DNA of 64,000 nucleotides from Spisula solida (Eukaryota > Mollusca > Bivalvia > Venerida > Mactridae): the NCBI GenBank assembly GCA_947247005.1, contig OX365955.1:41209822-41273821 (forward strand). Direction: 5' to 3'. Both the position numbers and the translations under genes were made by a program. Below, in pieces: positions 47,450-58,758 of this stretch. The notes under the pieces are model-generated. The model was given only the letters and a program-made list of their open reading frames with translations. It was not told where the DNA came from and ran no database searches. Positions within the stretch are counted from its first letter, which is position 1; every line of letters begins with the position of its first letter.

Positions 47450-47844
47450 TTCTGCCAGTTAACACGACTGTAACTCAATCATGACACTCCTTAATTGGAC
47501 GTGGTCAGATTCAGCTTATAATTAGTAACGCATCCCGGTATTTGGTATTTCTTATCCATGAATAATACAATAGTTATTTTTCAATATATACAATAAGATA
47601 CGGGAACACTTGCAATGCCTAGAGGTAACTATACTAGTGTAAACAAAGAGTAGACATAATGATTTGTGGACGTTTGTTGAGCCAATAGTTAAGTGTTTGT
47701 CTTGAAATTGTATGCAATGCTTACTAAGCTCGTCCTGGGATTACTTGACACATGTAGCTAATTATCAAATCACAAAATCTCAATTCTCGTGTACTATTAC
47801 ATGTTATATCAACATTGTTATAAATTTTCACACAACGTTTTCAG

Positions 47845-47933
47845 TGCTTCAGCGAAACAAGATATCGCCGTCATCACCCACACAAATCGACAAGAGCTAT
47901 CGTCTAGCAAACTTGTGTTCCGCACTTTACAAA
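47845..47933 (+). other. splice-flanked 89-bp segment conserved in A, B and C
   Basis: A pyrimidine-containing acceptor ending TTTTCAG precedes, and a GTGAGA donor-like sequence follows, an 89-bp segment that is open in A (residues LQRNKISPSSPTQIDKSYRL and ANLCSALYK). The equivalents are 52594-52682 in B, which has an in-frame TAG, and 60104-60183 in C, which is open with GTGATA. The CAAAT(C/T)GACAAGAGCTATCG core is almost identical in A and C. It may be an exon of a lost or lineage-specific transcript, or only shared ancestry. Confidence 0.25.
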
Positions 47934-49162
47934 GTGAGACAGTCAGTCGTCGGCTGTATTAATGACAAAAATAGAATCTAATCTACATAAATATGACAAA
48001 AAAAGTATGAACGTTCATTGTCTTTAACTTCTTCTGGAGTAAATTAACACTACTGACACGTATAAACATATGGCGAGAAATTACCAGAAGCAACAATTTA
48101 ACAAACGTCGTGTATATAAATAATTAGGAATTGGTAAAGCAGGTGTCTACTATTTTTCTTTGTAATCTCTTTAGACAGTGCAGGTGATTGAAATGTATGG
48201 GACAAGAAAGGATTAAAGAGGTAACAACATAGAAACACCATTAAAGCTGACCAGCGGTTTTTTGTGTACATCACTAATACAATAGTTCAGTAGAACATGC
48301 ATGGTAAGCCACAATAAAATCACCAAGAGGGAAACTATTCAAATACTTTTCAATATGATATTTGAAACAATGAAATAACTGCAATGACTTTAAAAATGAT
48401 TGCGTGATCAAAACCAGACACTTACATCATGCATTGATGGTAATTTAAGTAGTTAAACATGATTCGTATTCAAATACCGAAAAACGACATCTCGTTATAT
48501 GCAATATTTATGTTTATCCCTCAAGTCGAGTAAGACTCATAGTTAATGTCAGACAGCATAATTGAAATGTCTTTTGTCGCATGTGTAGATTAACAGTATT
48601 TTCATTGCAAAAGGAAAGAAAGTGATTATTACACCTCTTGCGTTTGGAGGGTACCAAATTGGTATTCTTTTACTATCATTACACGTACTATCCCATGACA
48701 CTTCAGAAATTTAAATATTGAGGCGATGTTACAGTTTGTCTTGTATCTTCGGATACCTTATCCAAACTTGTTAACACTCGATAATTTTCAAAGTTTTAGA
48801 TAGCATAATGATAGCATTAAGTGTAATCTTCCTGTTTGAGAAACACACGCATACCACATCCCCGTAAAGCAGGCAAATGAATCATGAGCAAGGTATACAA
48901 ATAGCACATACCAAAAAAACCCTAAGTAAACGTCTCAGTCAAGATTTAAATTGCATACAACTCATTCATGACAATGCGTCTCCCTCAAAAGTAATTTTAT
49001 TCAGTCTTTCTTGCCACATTAAAAGACCAATCTTCTTAGTTTCCTACACTACCCCATGTAATTTCCTAGATTGTCTTTCCTTAAGTGCTTGCAGATAAAC
49101 ACATAAGTAATACTCGTTATAATCATGTCAATGTCTCAACAATACTTTGCAAAATGTTGCCA

Positions 49163-49937
49163 TATACGAGGGGTTATCAATAAATTCGAAAACTTTCCAT
49201 CTAGCCATTTTGTTTTGTTTTTGGACCCCTATCCGGCTCAATGTATACAGTTGTTTTACTATGAATACAGAAATAAGTCATAAATAGATAAATTGGGTAT
49301 GCAAAGTGGAATAGAAAGAGTTTCGATGCGTTATTGGAAGTAAAATTCTGAAACAACGGGTTACTTTACATGGTTGTATTATCCCGATGAAGAAGGAAGT
49401 TCGAGATAGCAAATTCGGGCGCAATTTCTAAAGAACCCGATTGAACTGGGGTAAAATATTTATTGTTTTGTAACCTACACATAGTGTTTGTTTTGCCAGT
49501 AACATATGGTTTACAACTGTGCCTCTTATTTTACAGAAAGTAAGTGGGAGCGTCCCTATCGCAGTGTTAATTATACCGTTTATCCTTAGTGTAATGACGT
49601 ACAGAGTCTCTATCAGTGTATATCGCTGGTTCAGAGCGCAAATCATCATCATACATTGTGGTCACTTCATATTTGAAATATCGCTAGGGTTTTCCAAGTT
49701 TGACGTTGATCTAAATGGCATGCTGTGATTATGCATTGTCCATGATGCTCGACGGCGCGTTCCAACTGGTTACTATAAGTGACGTCATCAATTCCATTGT
49801 GACGTCACAATATATTTGAATAATGAAAATGCGAGATAATTGATTGATTCACATCAGTTGGTAATTTCATTGATATAGAATCAATAGTTCGTAAGTTAGA
49901 AGGAAAGTGCTCGAACACATTGATCACCCCTTGTTAT
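49163..49937. mobile_element. mariner-like non-autonomous element in copy A
   Basis: The left end TACGAGGGGTTATCAATAAA (49165 on) and the complement of the right end (AACAAGGGGTGATCAATGTG, ending near 49937) are about 36-bp inverted repeats. They carry the TACGAGGG(G)...TCAATAA pattern of mariner/IS630 termini and TA at the outer edges. There is no transposase in the 775 bp. A 69-codon frame (49519-49728) is open in A and B, but the nine differences between the copies all change the residue, so there is no sign of coding constraint. Two CRE cores lie near the right end. Confidence 0.75.
49780..49807. promoter_or_regulatory. paired CRE-like sites, 20-bp spacing (copy A)
   Basis: TGACGTCA occurs at 49780-49787 and 49800-49807. 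The same pair with the same 20-bp offset is found in B (56002 and 56022) and C (63219 and 63239), with one end base changed in the second site of B and C. TGACGTCA is the consensus for CREB/ATF factors; function here is not shown. Confidence 0.6.
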
Positions 49938-50664
49938 TTATGTAGCAAGACTGTTTTCCTGTGCGGGGGAAATATTTGATTGCATGCTATGAAAGGGAAG
50001 CTACTACTTAAGGCACACGAAGATACAATTTATTGAATGGCCCTCTTATGTATTTACGACCTTACTCTGATATAAACATAGCAATGCATATTAAGCAAAT
50101 AAACATCGACAAACCATGTACATAATGTACGGATTTGTTATACTTCTAGTATCTGCATTTCGTAAGTTGTGTGTACCGGAATGATTTATAAATCAAGTTA
50201 AAACTTTGTGAAAAGCTTCATGGTTTTATTGCAATACTAAATATAATTTTAAAAAATGCCAAAGGACGAACTATGTTTATTGGCTGAATTTAAGAGAATA
50301 GATGGATTATTTGCTTGAAAAGTAAAATTTGTTTTGCATAGTAAATTCAATTATTTTCGCCCACTATCATCCGATAAATGATTATATGTACATGTGTGTA
50401 AGTTCGAGAGGGCTCGCTACGCAGAGAAACTCATCAATTATAATTCGGTTTAAACACATTGATTTAGTTATTTTATAAAATACAGCTAACAAGAAATACA
50501 TATTATTAGCTAAAGGGTAGGATTAGTTTATTTTGAAATAATGTAACGGAAGTTATAATGACATTTCATTTTACTTGATTTATTTGAAGTATTATTGGAT
50601 TGTTCAATATACAGTAAACGTATCGTATAAAATACAACGTTCATGCTTTACCTGAAAACATGTA

Positions 50665-51010
50665 AAACATTACACTCTTTGGGCATTCGTGGCATGTTTA
50701 ATGAACAAGTGTAACACCAGACATAAACATGTAACTGTGTGAAAGAACAATTCCTTATCGTCTTTTTGCGAACGAAATGTTTTCATCTAACTGTTCTTGA
50801 GCGTCTTAGTACGAAAATTGCTAAACTTATTCAGATAATAATAAAACAAGTTTAAAATTGATATTTGATATCTTAAACACAATCATCAAGAACTTTTTTC
50901 ATATGGCAAAACACACTTTCGACATTCGTAATATGTTTAATAACAAGTATAACACGAGACCTAACATGCAACTTTGTCAATGAACAATTCGACCATGTCT
51001 TACGACCTAA
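50665..51010 (+). repeat. internal diverged tandem repeat of the unit
   Basis: The segment CATTCGTGGCATGTTTAATG, then AACACCAGACATAAACATG and GAAAGAACAATTCC (50685-50755), is repeated loosely as CATTCGTAATATGTTTAATA, AACACGAGACCTAACATG and CAATGAACAATTCG (50923-50990). The same pair exists in B. The unit itself therefore contains an older internal duplication. Confidence 0.65.
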
Positions 51011-52069
51011 ACAATCAATGTTGGAAGGAAAAAAACTATTAACGATACTCCCAAACAATTACGAGAGACATTTTTATTTGATACTATACGAACATATCAA
51101 TGATTGTTTATAATGGTCTATCAAACAACTATTAACAACGTATAATCCCAATTAATAGTTTCATGAACACCGATCAGTATTATAAAGCTATAAACACCAT
51201 TGCATAATCGCATAAAGCTCGATAATGATAATTTATCAAAAATGGAAAAAGGTGAGTACATTGTAATTAAGAATTAACAATTTTTGTTTCTATTAATAAT
51301 TTATTATGCTGTTCCATTCCAAGCGTATGAACCATTTTGATACGTTAATCAATTATGGAGTACCCCTAAAATATGTTATGAGTTCCACAATTTGTTCCGT
51401 CCCAAGATGTTACTACAGTCTACCACATCCACACCTTCTAACTTACAAGTCTAGGGTTCAATCCAAGGTCACAACATGTGAAATTCGTAAAGATTGGAGC
51501 TGTTATACGCACCTTCCTTGCTCGATGCTCAGCATAGAACTTTAGTTCCTTAGTAAGTGGTGATTCGTCACTCTGGATAACGTAACTGTGTAGTCTCCGT
51601 ATTACTGGTATACTTTTGACTAATGACTAGTTAAACTCGATACAAAGGTTGACTCGACTAAACAATCTGATGTTACAGTTGGAGTTGCCGTTCCCGAACG
51701 ATCTTTTTATATGTAATTATCTTCACAAGAACAAAATCGAGGTAATACAAATATATAGAGGTATTGTAGTGTCAGTTTTCGAATGGAAAAATTCTATCCT
51801 TAGAAGACATTTGTCATCATTGTGTTTCAATTAACAACATACTTATGTGTCGACAAGGACACATGAATACAGTATGCTAGTTTATATATTATTATTTAGT
51901 AACATACACTGATGTTTTAATCGACAAATATAATATACTGTTCACATTTCTTCAAGTGATAGAATGATTAAACATATGAGCCCATTATCACTATTACTGA
52001 ATAGGTACAACCGTTTTTTAAACCCTCGATTTGAAGCGATTATGCAGTGTATATTTTTAATTAAAAACT

Positions 52070-52119
52070 CGGAAGGGTACCATCAAACACAATAATTTGT
52101 TTGATAGGTAACCCTTCCG
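52070..52119. repeat. hairpin CGGAAGGGTA..ACCCTTCCG (copy A)
   Basis: CGGAAGGGTACCATCAAAC and GTTTGATAGGTAACCCTTCC are inverted repeats around a short AT loop. The hairpin is conserved in B (58344-58393). Copy D keeps only the left arm (34992 on). It may be a small foldback insertion older than the duplications. Confidence 0.85.
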
Positions 52120-53722
52120 ACAGGTTTGATGAAGGTCGACAGGTCTGTACACTTGTTCCAAATTGCTTACACGTTTGTGATGTTAGGATTGTTCTACATT
52201 TCTGCCAGTTAACACGACTGTAACTCAATCATGACACTCCTTAATTGGACGTGGTCAGATTCAGCTTATAATTAGTAACGCATCCCGGTATTTGGTATTT
52301 CTAATCCATGAATAATATATAGTTATTTTTCAATATATACAATAAGATACGGGAACACTTGCAATGCCTAGAGGTAACTATACTAGTGTAAACAAATAGT
52401 AGATATAATGATTTGAGGACGTTTGTTGAGCCAATAGTCTAGTGTTTGTCTTGAAATTGTACGCAATGTTTACTAAGCTCGTCCTGGGATTACTTGACAC
52501 ATGTAGCTAATTATCAAATCACAAAATCTCAATTCTCGTGTACTATAACATGTTATATCAACATTGTTATAAATTTTCACACAACGTTTTCAGTGCTTCA
52601 GCGATGCAAGATATCGCCGTCGTCACCCACACAAATCGAATAGAGCAATCGTCTCGCAAACTTGTGTTCCGTAGTTTACAAAGTGAGACAGTCAGTCATC
52701 GGCTGTATTAATGACAAAAATAGAATCTAATCTACATAAATATGACAAAAAAAGTATGAACGTTCATTGTCTTTAACTTCTTCTGGAGTAAATTAACACT
52801 ACTGACACGTATAAACATATGGCGAGAAATTACCAGAAGCAACAATTTAACAAACGTCGTGTATATAAATAATTAGGAATTGGTAAAGCAGGTGTCGACT
52901 ATTTTTCTTTGTAATCTCTTTAGGCAGTGCAGGTGATTGAAATGTATGGGACAAAACAAAGGATTAAAGAGGTAACAACATAGAAATACCACTAAAGCTG
53001 ACCAGCGGTGTTTTGTGTACATCACTAATACAATTATGTGCAGATATTGCAGTAGAACATGCATGGTAAGCCACAATAAAATCACCAAGAGGGAAACTAT
53101 TCAAATACTTTTCAATATGATATTTGAAACAATGAAATAACTGCAATGACTTCAAAAATGATTGCGTGATCAAAACCAGACACTTACATCATGCATTGAT
53201 GGTAATTTAAGTAGTTATTTTATAGGATCCATAATACGCGAGGATATTATAATAGAAGTTATTGTGTTATGACACGAGGGTTGTTTGGCGGAATGATACG
53301 TCTATAGTTAACCCAGACACACTGGTGGGTAATTCCGATATTTGTCGCAAACATGATTCGTATTCAAATATCGAAAAACGACATCTCGTTATATGCAATA
53401 TTTATGTTTATCCCTCAAGTCGAGTAAGACTCATGGTTAATGTCAGACCCGCATAATTGAAATGTCTTTCGTCGCTTATGTAGATTAACAGTATTTTCAT
53501 TGCAAAAGGATAGAAAATAGTTATTATACCTCTTGCGTTGGAAAGTACCAATTTGGTCTCGATTTTTACCCAAAAGTCTCGAAGTATTCTTTTACTATCA
53601 TTACACGTACTATCTCATAACCCTTCAGAAATTTAAATATTGAGGCGATGTTACAGTTTGTCTTGTATCTTCGGATACCTTATCCAAACTTGTTAACACT
53701 CGATAATTTTCAACGTTTTAGA

Positions 53723-54151
53723 TAGGGGTGACTATTGAGTCAAATTGTGACTATTGCGATACTATTGTATTGCTGGAAACTATTGCGATAGTATTGCAAT
53801 AGTTATTGCCAAGATTTGAAAACCAGATATTAACTTGTAAATGCAAATTTGCTTTGTGTAAGATATCACATTTTGTACAACATAAAAATCTACTATTTGT
53901 GGAAATGATTTAAAATGAAATCGACAGAAATAGATTTATAAAATTAATGCTATATTGGTCCATTGTGCCAATTTGTGGCTGTTTTGATACTTGTGGTTTT
54001 TTACAATTAGTTTTTTAACGAAAACGGAAGTTGTTTTAAATTAATAATAAACTTTATTTATAAAACGGGAACTATCGTAACTATCGATCCATACTATCGG
54101 GACACTCGGAATCTCAATGCATCGATAGTTCGATTCATCGGCCCACCCCTA
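53723..54151. mobile_element. hAT-like MITE with 8-bp target duplication, only in copy B
   Basis: The ends TAGGGGTG and CACCCCTA bound 429 bp, flanked by a perfect 8-bp direct repeat GTTTTAGA (53715-53722 and 54152-54159). Copy A has a single GTTTTAGA at 48793-48800 and no insert. Eight-base duplications with T/CAGGGGTG ends are the signature of hAT elements. The interior repeats ACTATTGCGATA and AACTATCGATCC-type phrases and has no transposase. Confidence 0.95.
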
Positions 54152-54216
54152 GTTTTAGATAGCATAATGATAGCATAAAGTGTAATCTTCCTGTTTGAGA
54201 AACGCACGCATACCAC

Positions 54217-55089
54217 TTTCAAAAAAGGGCAGCTAGAGTAATTCTGCATAAAACGCATGACCATCCATCAGAAGAAGTCATCATTAAACTAAATTGGATG
54301 ACAATTCATGAAAGAATAACATATACAAAAAGCTGTTTTAATGTATAATTCGATGCAAAATAAAGTCCCAAAATATCTAAGTGATAAATTTGCATTAAAA
54401 GCTAATCCTGGACTAAGATCAACAACGAATTAAGAGTTGGTTGTACAATATCCAAACATGGAATTCTTTAAGAAATATTTTTCCTATTCAGGTGAATCTA
54501 TTTTGGAATGATATTCCATTACATATTAGACAGATAGAGAACACAAGTTCTTTTATTAGACAATTCTTGAATTGGAAACGCAATACTTCATAATAATCTA
54601 TGCATACATATCTCAATGTTAAAATACAAAAATATTTCACCATTGTGCCTTTTTGTTAAACTTTGTTCATTTTGTATGTACCATTCTGCAATTTCGTAGT
54701 CCAGCACAAGGCTGCTTCGTATCTTTCAAAATTGCATGTACATTATATATATGTTGTAGATGGTGGTGTGTAATGTCCGGTTGTTATTTTCTTGTCACCT
54801 AGCTCTCGTTCCGTTTTACTTTGACTGACTGAGGCGGCAGACTTTCGGGACGGGATGCCGTGTTTTTGTAGTGGCTAGATTTTTACGTTGGCTATTTCAT
54901 TATAGGTTAACGTTTTAAATAATACATGAGTATCCTATATTGTTAAGTTTAACTAATACTGTTTCATTTTCTTTATAAATTTGTTTGTATATTATCATGT
55001 ATTTAATGTTTATTATGTAGACCATATTGAAAATTGGTATAACACCAAATATGTTATCTACTATAAATAAAGTCGTTACTCACTTACTT
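54217..55089 (+). mobile_element. 5'-truncated jockey/CR1-like LINE inserted in copy B
   Basis: Directly at the insertion point the reading FQKRAARVILHKTHDHPSEE begins, followed by LNWMTIHERITYTKSC. After a frameshift it continues YNSMQNKVPKYLSDKFALKA, then FFKKYFSYSGES, and finally FWNDIPLHIRQIENTSSFIR to TAA at 54591. These are the C-terminal blocks of jockey/CR1-like reverse transcriptases. A 3' UTR of about 480 bp contains a GACTGAGGCGGCAGACTTTC segment shared with the dispersed repeat at 5340. It ends AAATAAAGTCGTTA and a (CTTA)n tail at about 55078-55090. Copy A (48851-48860, ATACCACATC) lacks the insert. At most two bases (AC) are duplicated at the target. Confidence 0.9.
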
Positions 55090-55396
55090 ACATCCCCGTA
55101 AAGCAGGCAATGTATCATGGGCAAGGTATACAAATAGCACATACCAAATAATACCAAAGTAAACGTCTCAGTCAAGATTTAAATTGCATACAACTCATTC
55201 ATGACAATGCGTCCTCCCTCAAAAGTAATTTTATTCAGTCTTTCTTGCCACATAAAAAGACCAATCTTCTTAGTTGCCTACACTACCCCCTGCAATTTCC
55301 TAGATTGTCTTTCCTTAAGTGCTTGCAGATAAACATATAAGTAATACTGGTTATAATCATGCCAATGTCTCAACAATACTTTGCAAAATGTTGCCA

Positions 55397-56158
55397 TATG
55401 CGAGGGGTTATCAATAAATTCGAAAACTTTCCATCTAGCCATTTTGTTTTGTTTTTGGACCCCTATCCGGCTCAATGTATACGGTTGTTTTACTATCAAT
55501 ACAGAAATAAGTTATAAATAGATAACTGGGGAATGCAAAGTGGAATAGAAAGAGTATCGATGCGTTATTGGAAGTAAAATTCTGAAACAACATGGTTGTC
55601 TTATCCCGATGAAGAAGGAAGTTCGAGATAGCAAATTCGGGCGCAATTTCTAAAGAACCCGTTTGAACTTGGGTAAAATATTTATTGTTTTGTAACCTAC
55701 ACATAGTGTTTGTTTTGCCAGTAACATATGGTTCACAACTGTGCCTCTTATTTTACAGAAAGTAAGTGGGAGCGTCCCTTTCGCAGTGTTAATTCTACCG
55801 TTTATCCTTATTGTAATGACGTACAGAGTCACTATCAGTGTATATCGCTGGCCCAGAGCGCAAAGCATCATCATACATTGTGGTCACTTCATATTTGAAA
55901 TATCGCCAAGGTTTTCCAAGTTTGACGTTGATCTAAATGGCATGCTGTGATTATGCATTGTCCATGATGCTCGACGGCGCGTTCCAACTGGTTACAATAA
56001 GTGACGTCATCAATTCCATTGTGACGTCGCGATATATTTGATTAATTAAAATTAGAGATAATTGATTGATTCACACCAGTTGGTAATTTCATTGATATAG
56101 AATTAATAGTTCGTAAGTTAGAAGGAAAGTTCTCGAACTCATTGATCACCCCTCGTTA
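55397..56158. mobile_element. mariner-like non-autonomous element in copy B
   Basis: The equivalent of 49163-49937 in copy A, inherited through the duplication. The right end here (reverse: AACGAGGGGTGATCAATGAG) is better preserved than in A and supports the TIR call. Paired CRE-like cores lie at 56002-56009 and 56022-56029. Confidence 0.75.
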
Positions 56159-56852
56159 TTTATGTAGCAAGACTGTTTTTCTGTGCGGGGGAAATATTTC
56201 ATTGGATGCTATGAAAGGGAAGCGACTACTTAAGGCACACGAAGATACGATTTATTGAATGGCCCTCATATGTATTTACGACCTTACTCTGATTATAGGT
56301 TCACGTGTGTAATTTAGAGAGGGCTCGTTACGCAGAAAAACGCATCAATTATAATTTGGTTAATACACATTGATTTAGTTATTTCATCAAAAACAGCTAA
56401 CAACAAATACATATTATTAAGCTAAAGGGTAGGATTAGTTTATTATGAAATAATGTAACGGAAGTTATAATGACATTCATTTTACTTGATTTATTTGAAG
56501 TATTATTGAATTGTTCAATAAACAGTAAACGCATCGTATAAAATACAACGTTAATGCTTTACCTGAAAACATGTAAAACATTACACACTTTGGACATTCG
56601 TGACATGTTTAATGAACAAGTAATACACCAGACATAAACATGTAACTGTGTGAAAGAACAATTCCTTATCGTCTTTTTTGCAAAAGAAATGTTTTCATCT
56701 CACTGTTTTTGAGCGTCTTAGTACGAAAGTTGCTAAAGTTATTCTGATACAACTAGTTTAAAATTGATATTTGGTATCTTAAACACAATCATCAAGAACT
56801 TTCTTCATATGGCAAAACACACTTTCGACATTCGTAATATGTTTAATGAACA

Positions 56853-57053
56853 ATTCTAACATGACGAGCGATTTCGCCTATAATTATATACAAAGAACAA
56901 ATCATAACGTCGTATATCGGCCGATCTACAATGAAAAATGACATCATGTCGTTTTTATGACGTCATGCAGGTAAACAAGTTACGTAAACAACATAGATCT
57001 CGCAACATAACACTGGCTTAATATATAATTCCGAGATTAAATCATGTTAGAAT
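56853..57053. mobile_element. 201-bp TIR element in copy B
   Basis: ATTCTAACATGA (56853-56864) has its exact complement at 57042-57053, and the match continues loosely inward (AATTATATA on both sides). Copy A lacks the whole 56853-57223 segment. The interior has ATGACATCATG and ATGACGTCATG cores. Confidence 0.65.
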
Positions 57054-57068
57054 CGAAATAAAATATTC

Positions 57069-57212
57069 AAAAGCCGTTGTATACCGGCTGTTATACAATG
57101 GTTTGTCGTTCTGACGCTTGTTATTAATCACTCAGGCCTACAGCCTTCGTGGTTAATTCCTACGCTTCAGAACTCCAAACCATTGTATAACAGCCGGTAT
57201 ACAACGGTTTTT
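57069..57212. repeat. 144-bp nested palindrome in copy B
   Basis: The left arm 57069-57105 (AAAAGCCGTTGTATACCGGC, then TGTTATACAATGGTTTG) is complementary to 57176-57212 with one mismatch. Each arm is itself nearly palindromic (CCGTTGTATA against TATACAATGG). The inner part also pairs imperfectly (ATTAATCAC with GTGGTTAAT). It was inserted together with, or next to, the 201-bp TIR element after the A/B duplication. Confidence 0.85.
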
Positions 57213-58481
57213 CATAGTTTATAAGTATAACACGAGACACAAACATGCAACTGTGTCAATGAACAATTCGATCATGTCTTACGACCTAAACAATCAACGT
57301 TAGAAGTAAAAAAACTACAAACGATACCCTCAAACAATTACGAGAGACATTTTTATTTGATACTTTACGAACATATAAATTATTTGTTGCAATGGTCTAT
57401 CAAACAATTAATAGCAACGTATAATCCCAATTAATAGTTTCATGGACACCGATCAGTATTATAAAAAAATAAACACCCTTGCATAATCGCATAAAGCTCG
57501 ATAATGTTAATTTATCAAAAATGGAAAAAGGCGAGTAATTAAGTATTAACAAATCTTTTTTCTATTACTAGTAATCATTTAGTATGCTGTTCCTTTCCAA
57601 GCGTATGAACACTTTTGATACGTTAATAAATTATGGAGTACCCCTAAAATATGTAATGAGTTCCACAATTTGTTCCGTCCCAAGATGTTACTACAGTCTA
57701 CCACATTCACACCTTCTAACTTACAAGTCTAGGGTTTAATCCAATGCCACGACATGTGAAATTCGTAAAGAGTGCAGCTGGTATATCTTCCTTGCTCGAT
57801 GTTCAGCATAGAACATTAGTTCCTTAGTAAGTGGTGATTCGTCACTCTGTATAACGTGACTGGGTAGTCTCCGTATTTCTGATATACTTTTGACTAATGA
57901 CTAGTTAAACTTGATACAAAGGTTGACTCGACAAAACAATCTGATATTTCAGTTGGAGTTGCCGTTCCTGAACGATCTTTTTATATGTTATTATCTTTAC
58001 AAGGACAAAATCGAGGTAATACAAATATATGGAGGTATTGTAGTGTCAGTTTTCGAATGGAAAAAATCTATCCGTAGAAGACATTTGTGATCATTGTATT
58101 TCAATTAACAACATACTTATGTGTCGACAAGGACACATGAATATAGTATGCTAGTTAATATATTATTATTTAGTAACATACACTGATGTTTTAATCGAAA
58201 AATATAATATACTGTTCACGCTTCTTCAAGTGATAGAATGATTAAACATATGAGCCCAATATCACTTTTACTGAATAGTACCAACCGTTTTTTAAACCCT
58301 CTATTTGAAGCGATAATGCAGTGTATATTTTTAATTAAAAACTCGGAAGGGTACCGTCAAACACAATAATTTGTTTGATAGGTAACCCTTCCGACAGGCT
58401 TGATGAAGGTCGACAGGTCTGTACACTTGTTCAAAATTGCTAACACGTTTGTGACGTAAGGAATGTTCTACATTTCTGCCA

Positions 58482-58758
58482 TATTGTATCAGCCGAACTA
58501 TTGCTAGATTCCCCTTACGTCAACATGGACCAAACAATGGTATTTGTATTACTTTAAGCCTAAAGAAACCTATTATTTAATTATTTAACTACACAATATT
58601 CTATTCACATCTCATTGTTGTGTTAGTGTAACAACAAAAAGTGGTCGTTTGTCAAGGTACTTTTAGGGAGTATCTATACAAGGTTTTCATGTATCTTTAA
58701 GATTTAGAGGCGAGTATTCGCTCCCATTGTACGTGTATGTGACATTCATTATTTTTGA
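58482..58758. other. unique spacer between copies B and C
   Basis: No match to the duplication unit or to other repeats in the window is evident. Confidence 0.5.

Larger units (their letters stand above)
47450..52199 (+). repeat. tandem duplication unit, copy A
   Basis: The unit runs from TTCTGCCAGTTAACACG (47450) to the next TTCTGCCA (52200), 4750 bp. It is followed head to tail by copy B. The eight bases TTCTGCCA occur at the start, the junction and the end (58474-58481), so the duplication joined at a microhomology. Relative to B and C, copy A has lost about 140 bp near 48465. It lacks the three insertions of B and so preserves their empty sites. It contains no gene I can support. Confidence 0.95.
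52200..58473 (+). repeat. tandem duplication unit, copy B
   Basis: Head-to-tail duplicate of copy A, very similar by eye, and 6274 bp because of later insertions: a hAT-like element (53723-54151), a LINE (54217-55089) and a palindromic insertion (about 56853-57223). It also lacks about 330 bp present in A (A 50069-50390), where C keeps related sequence, so B lost it after duplication. That deletion joins at a shared TGA. Short frames conserved with A (for example at 55741-55950) reflect the overall similarity. Confidence 0.95.

Noticed and set aside
49519..49728. 69-codon frame with a hydrophobic segment, open in both A and B (55741-55950), preceded by an acceptor-like TTTTACAG
   Set aside because: It lies inside the mariner-like MITE. 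All nine differences between A and B change the residue, and copy C is frameshifted, so there is no sign of selection on a protein.
51451..51461. B-box-like GGGTTCAATCC in copy A
   Set aside because: No A box upstream and no cloverleaf; a chance match.
55278..55499. 73-codon minus-strand frame starting in the mariner left end of copy B
   Set aside because: Copy A has a stop in the same frame, the segment spans the transposon boundary, and copy C lacks it.
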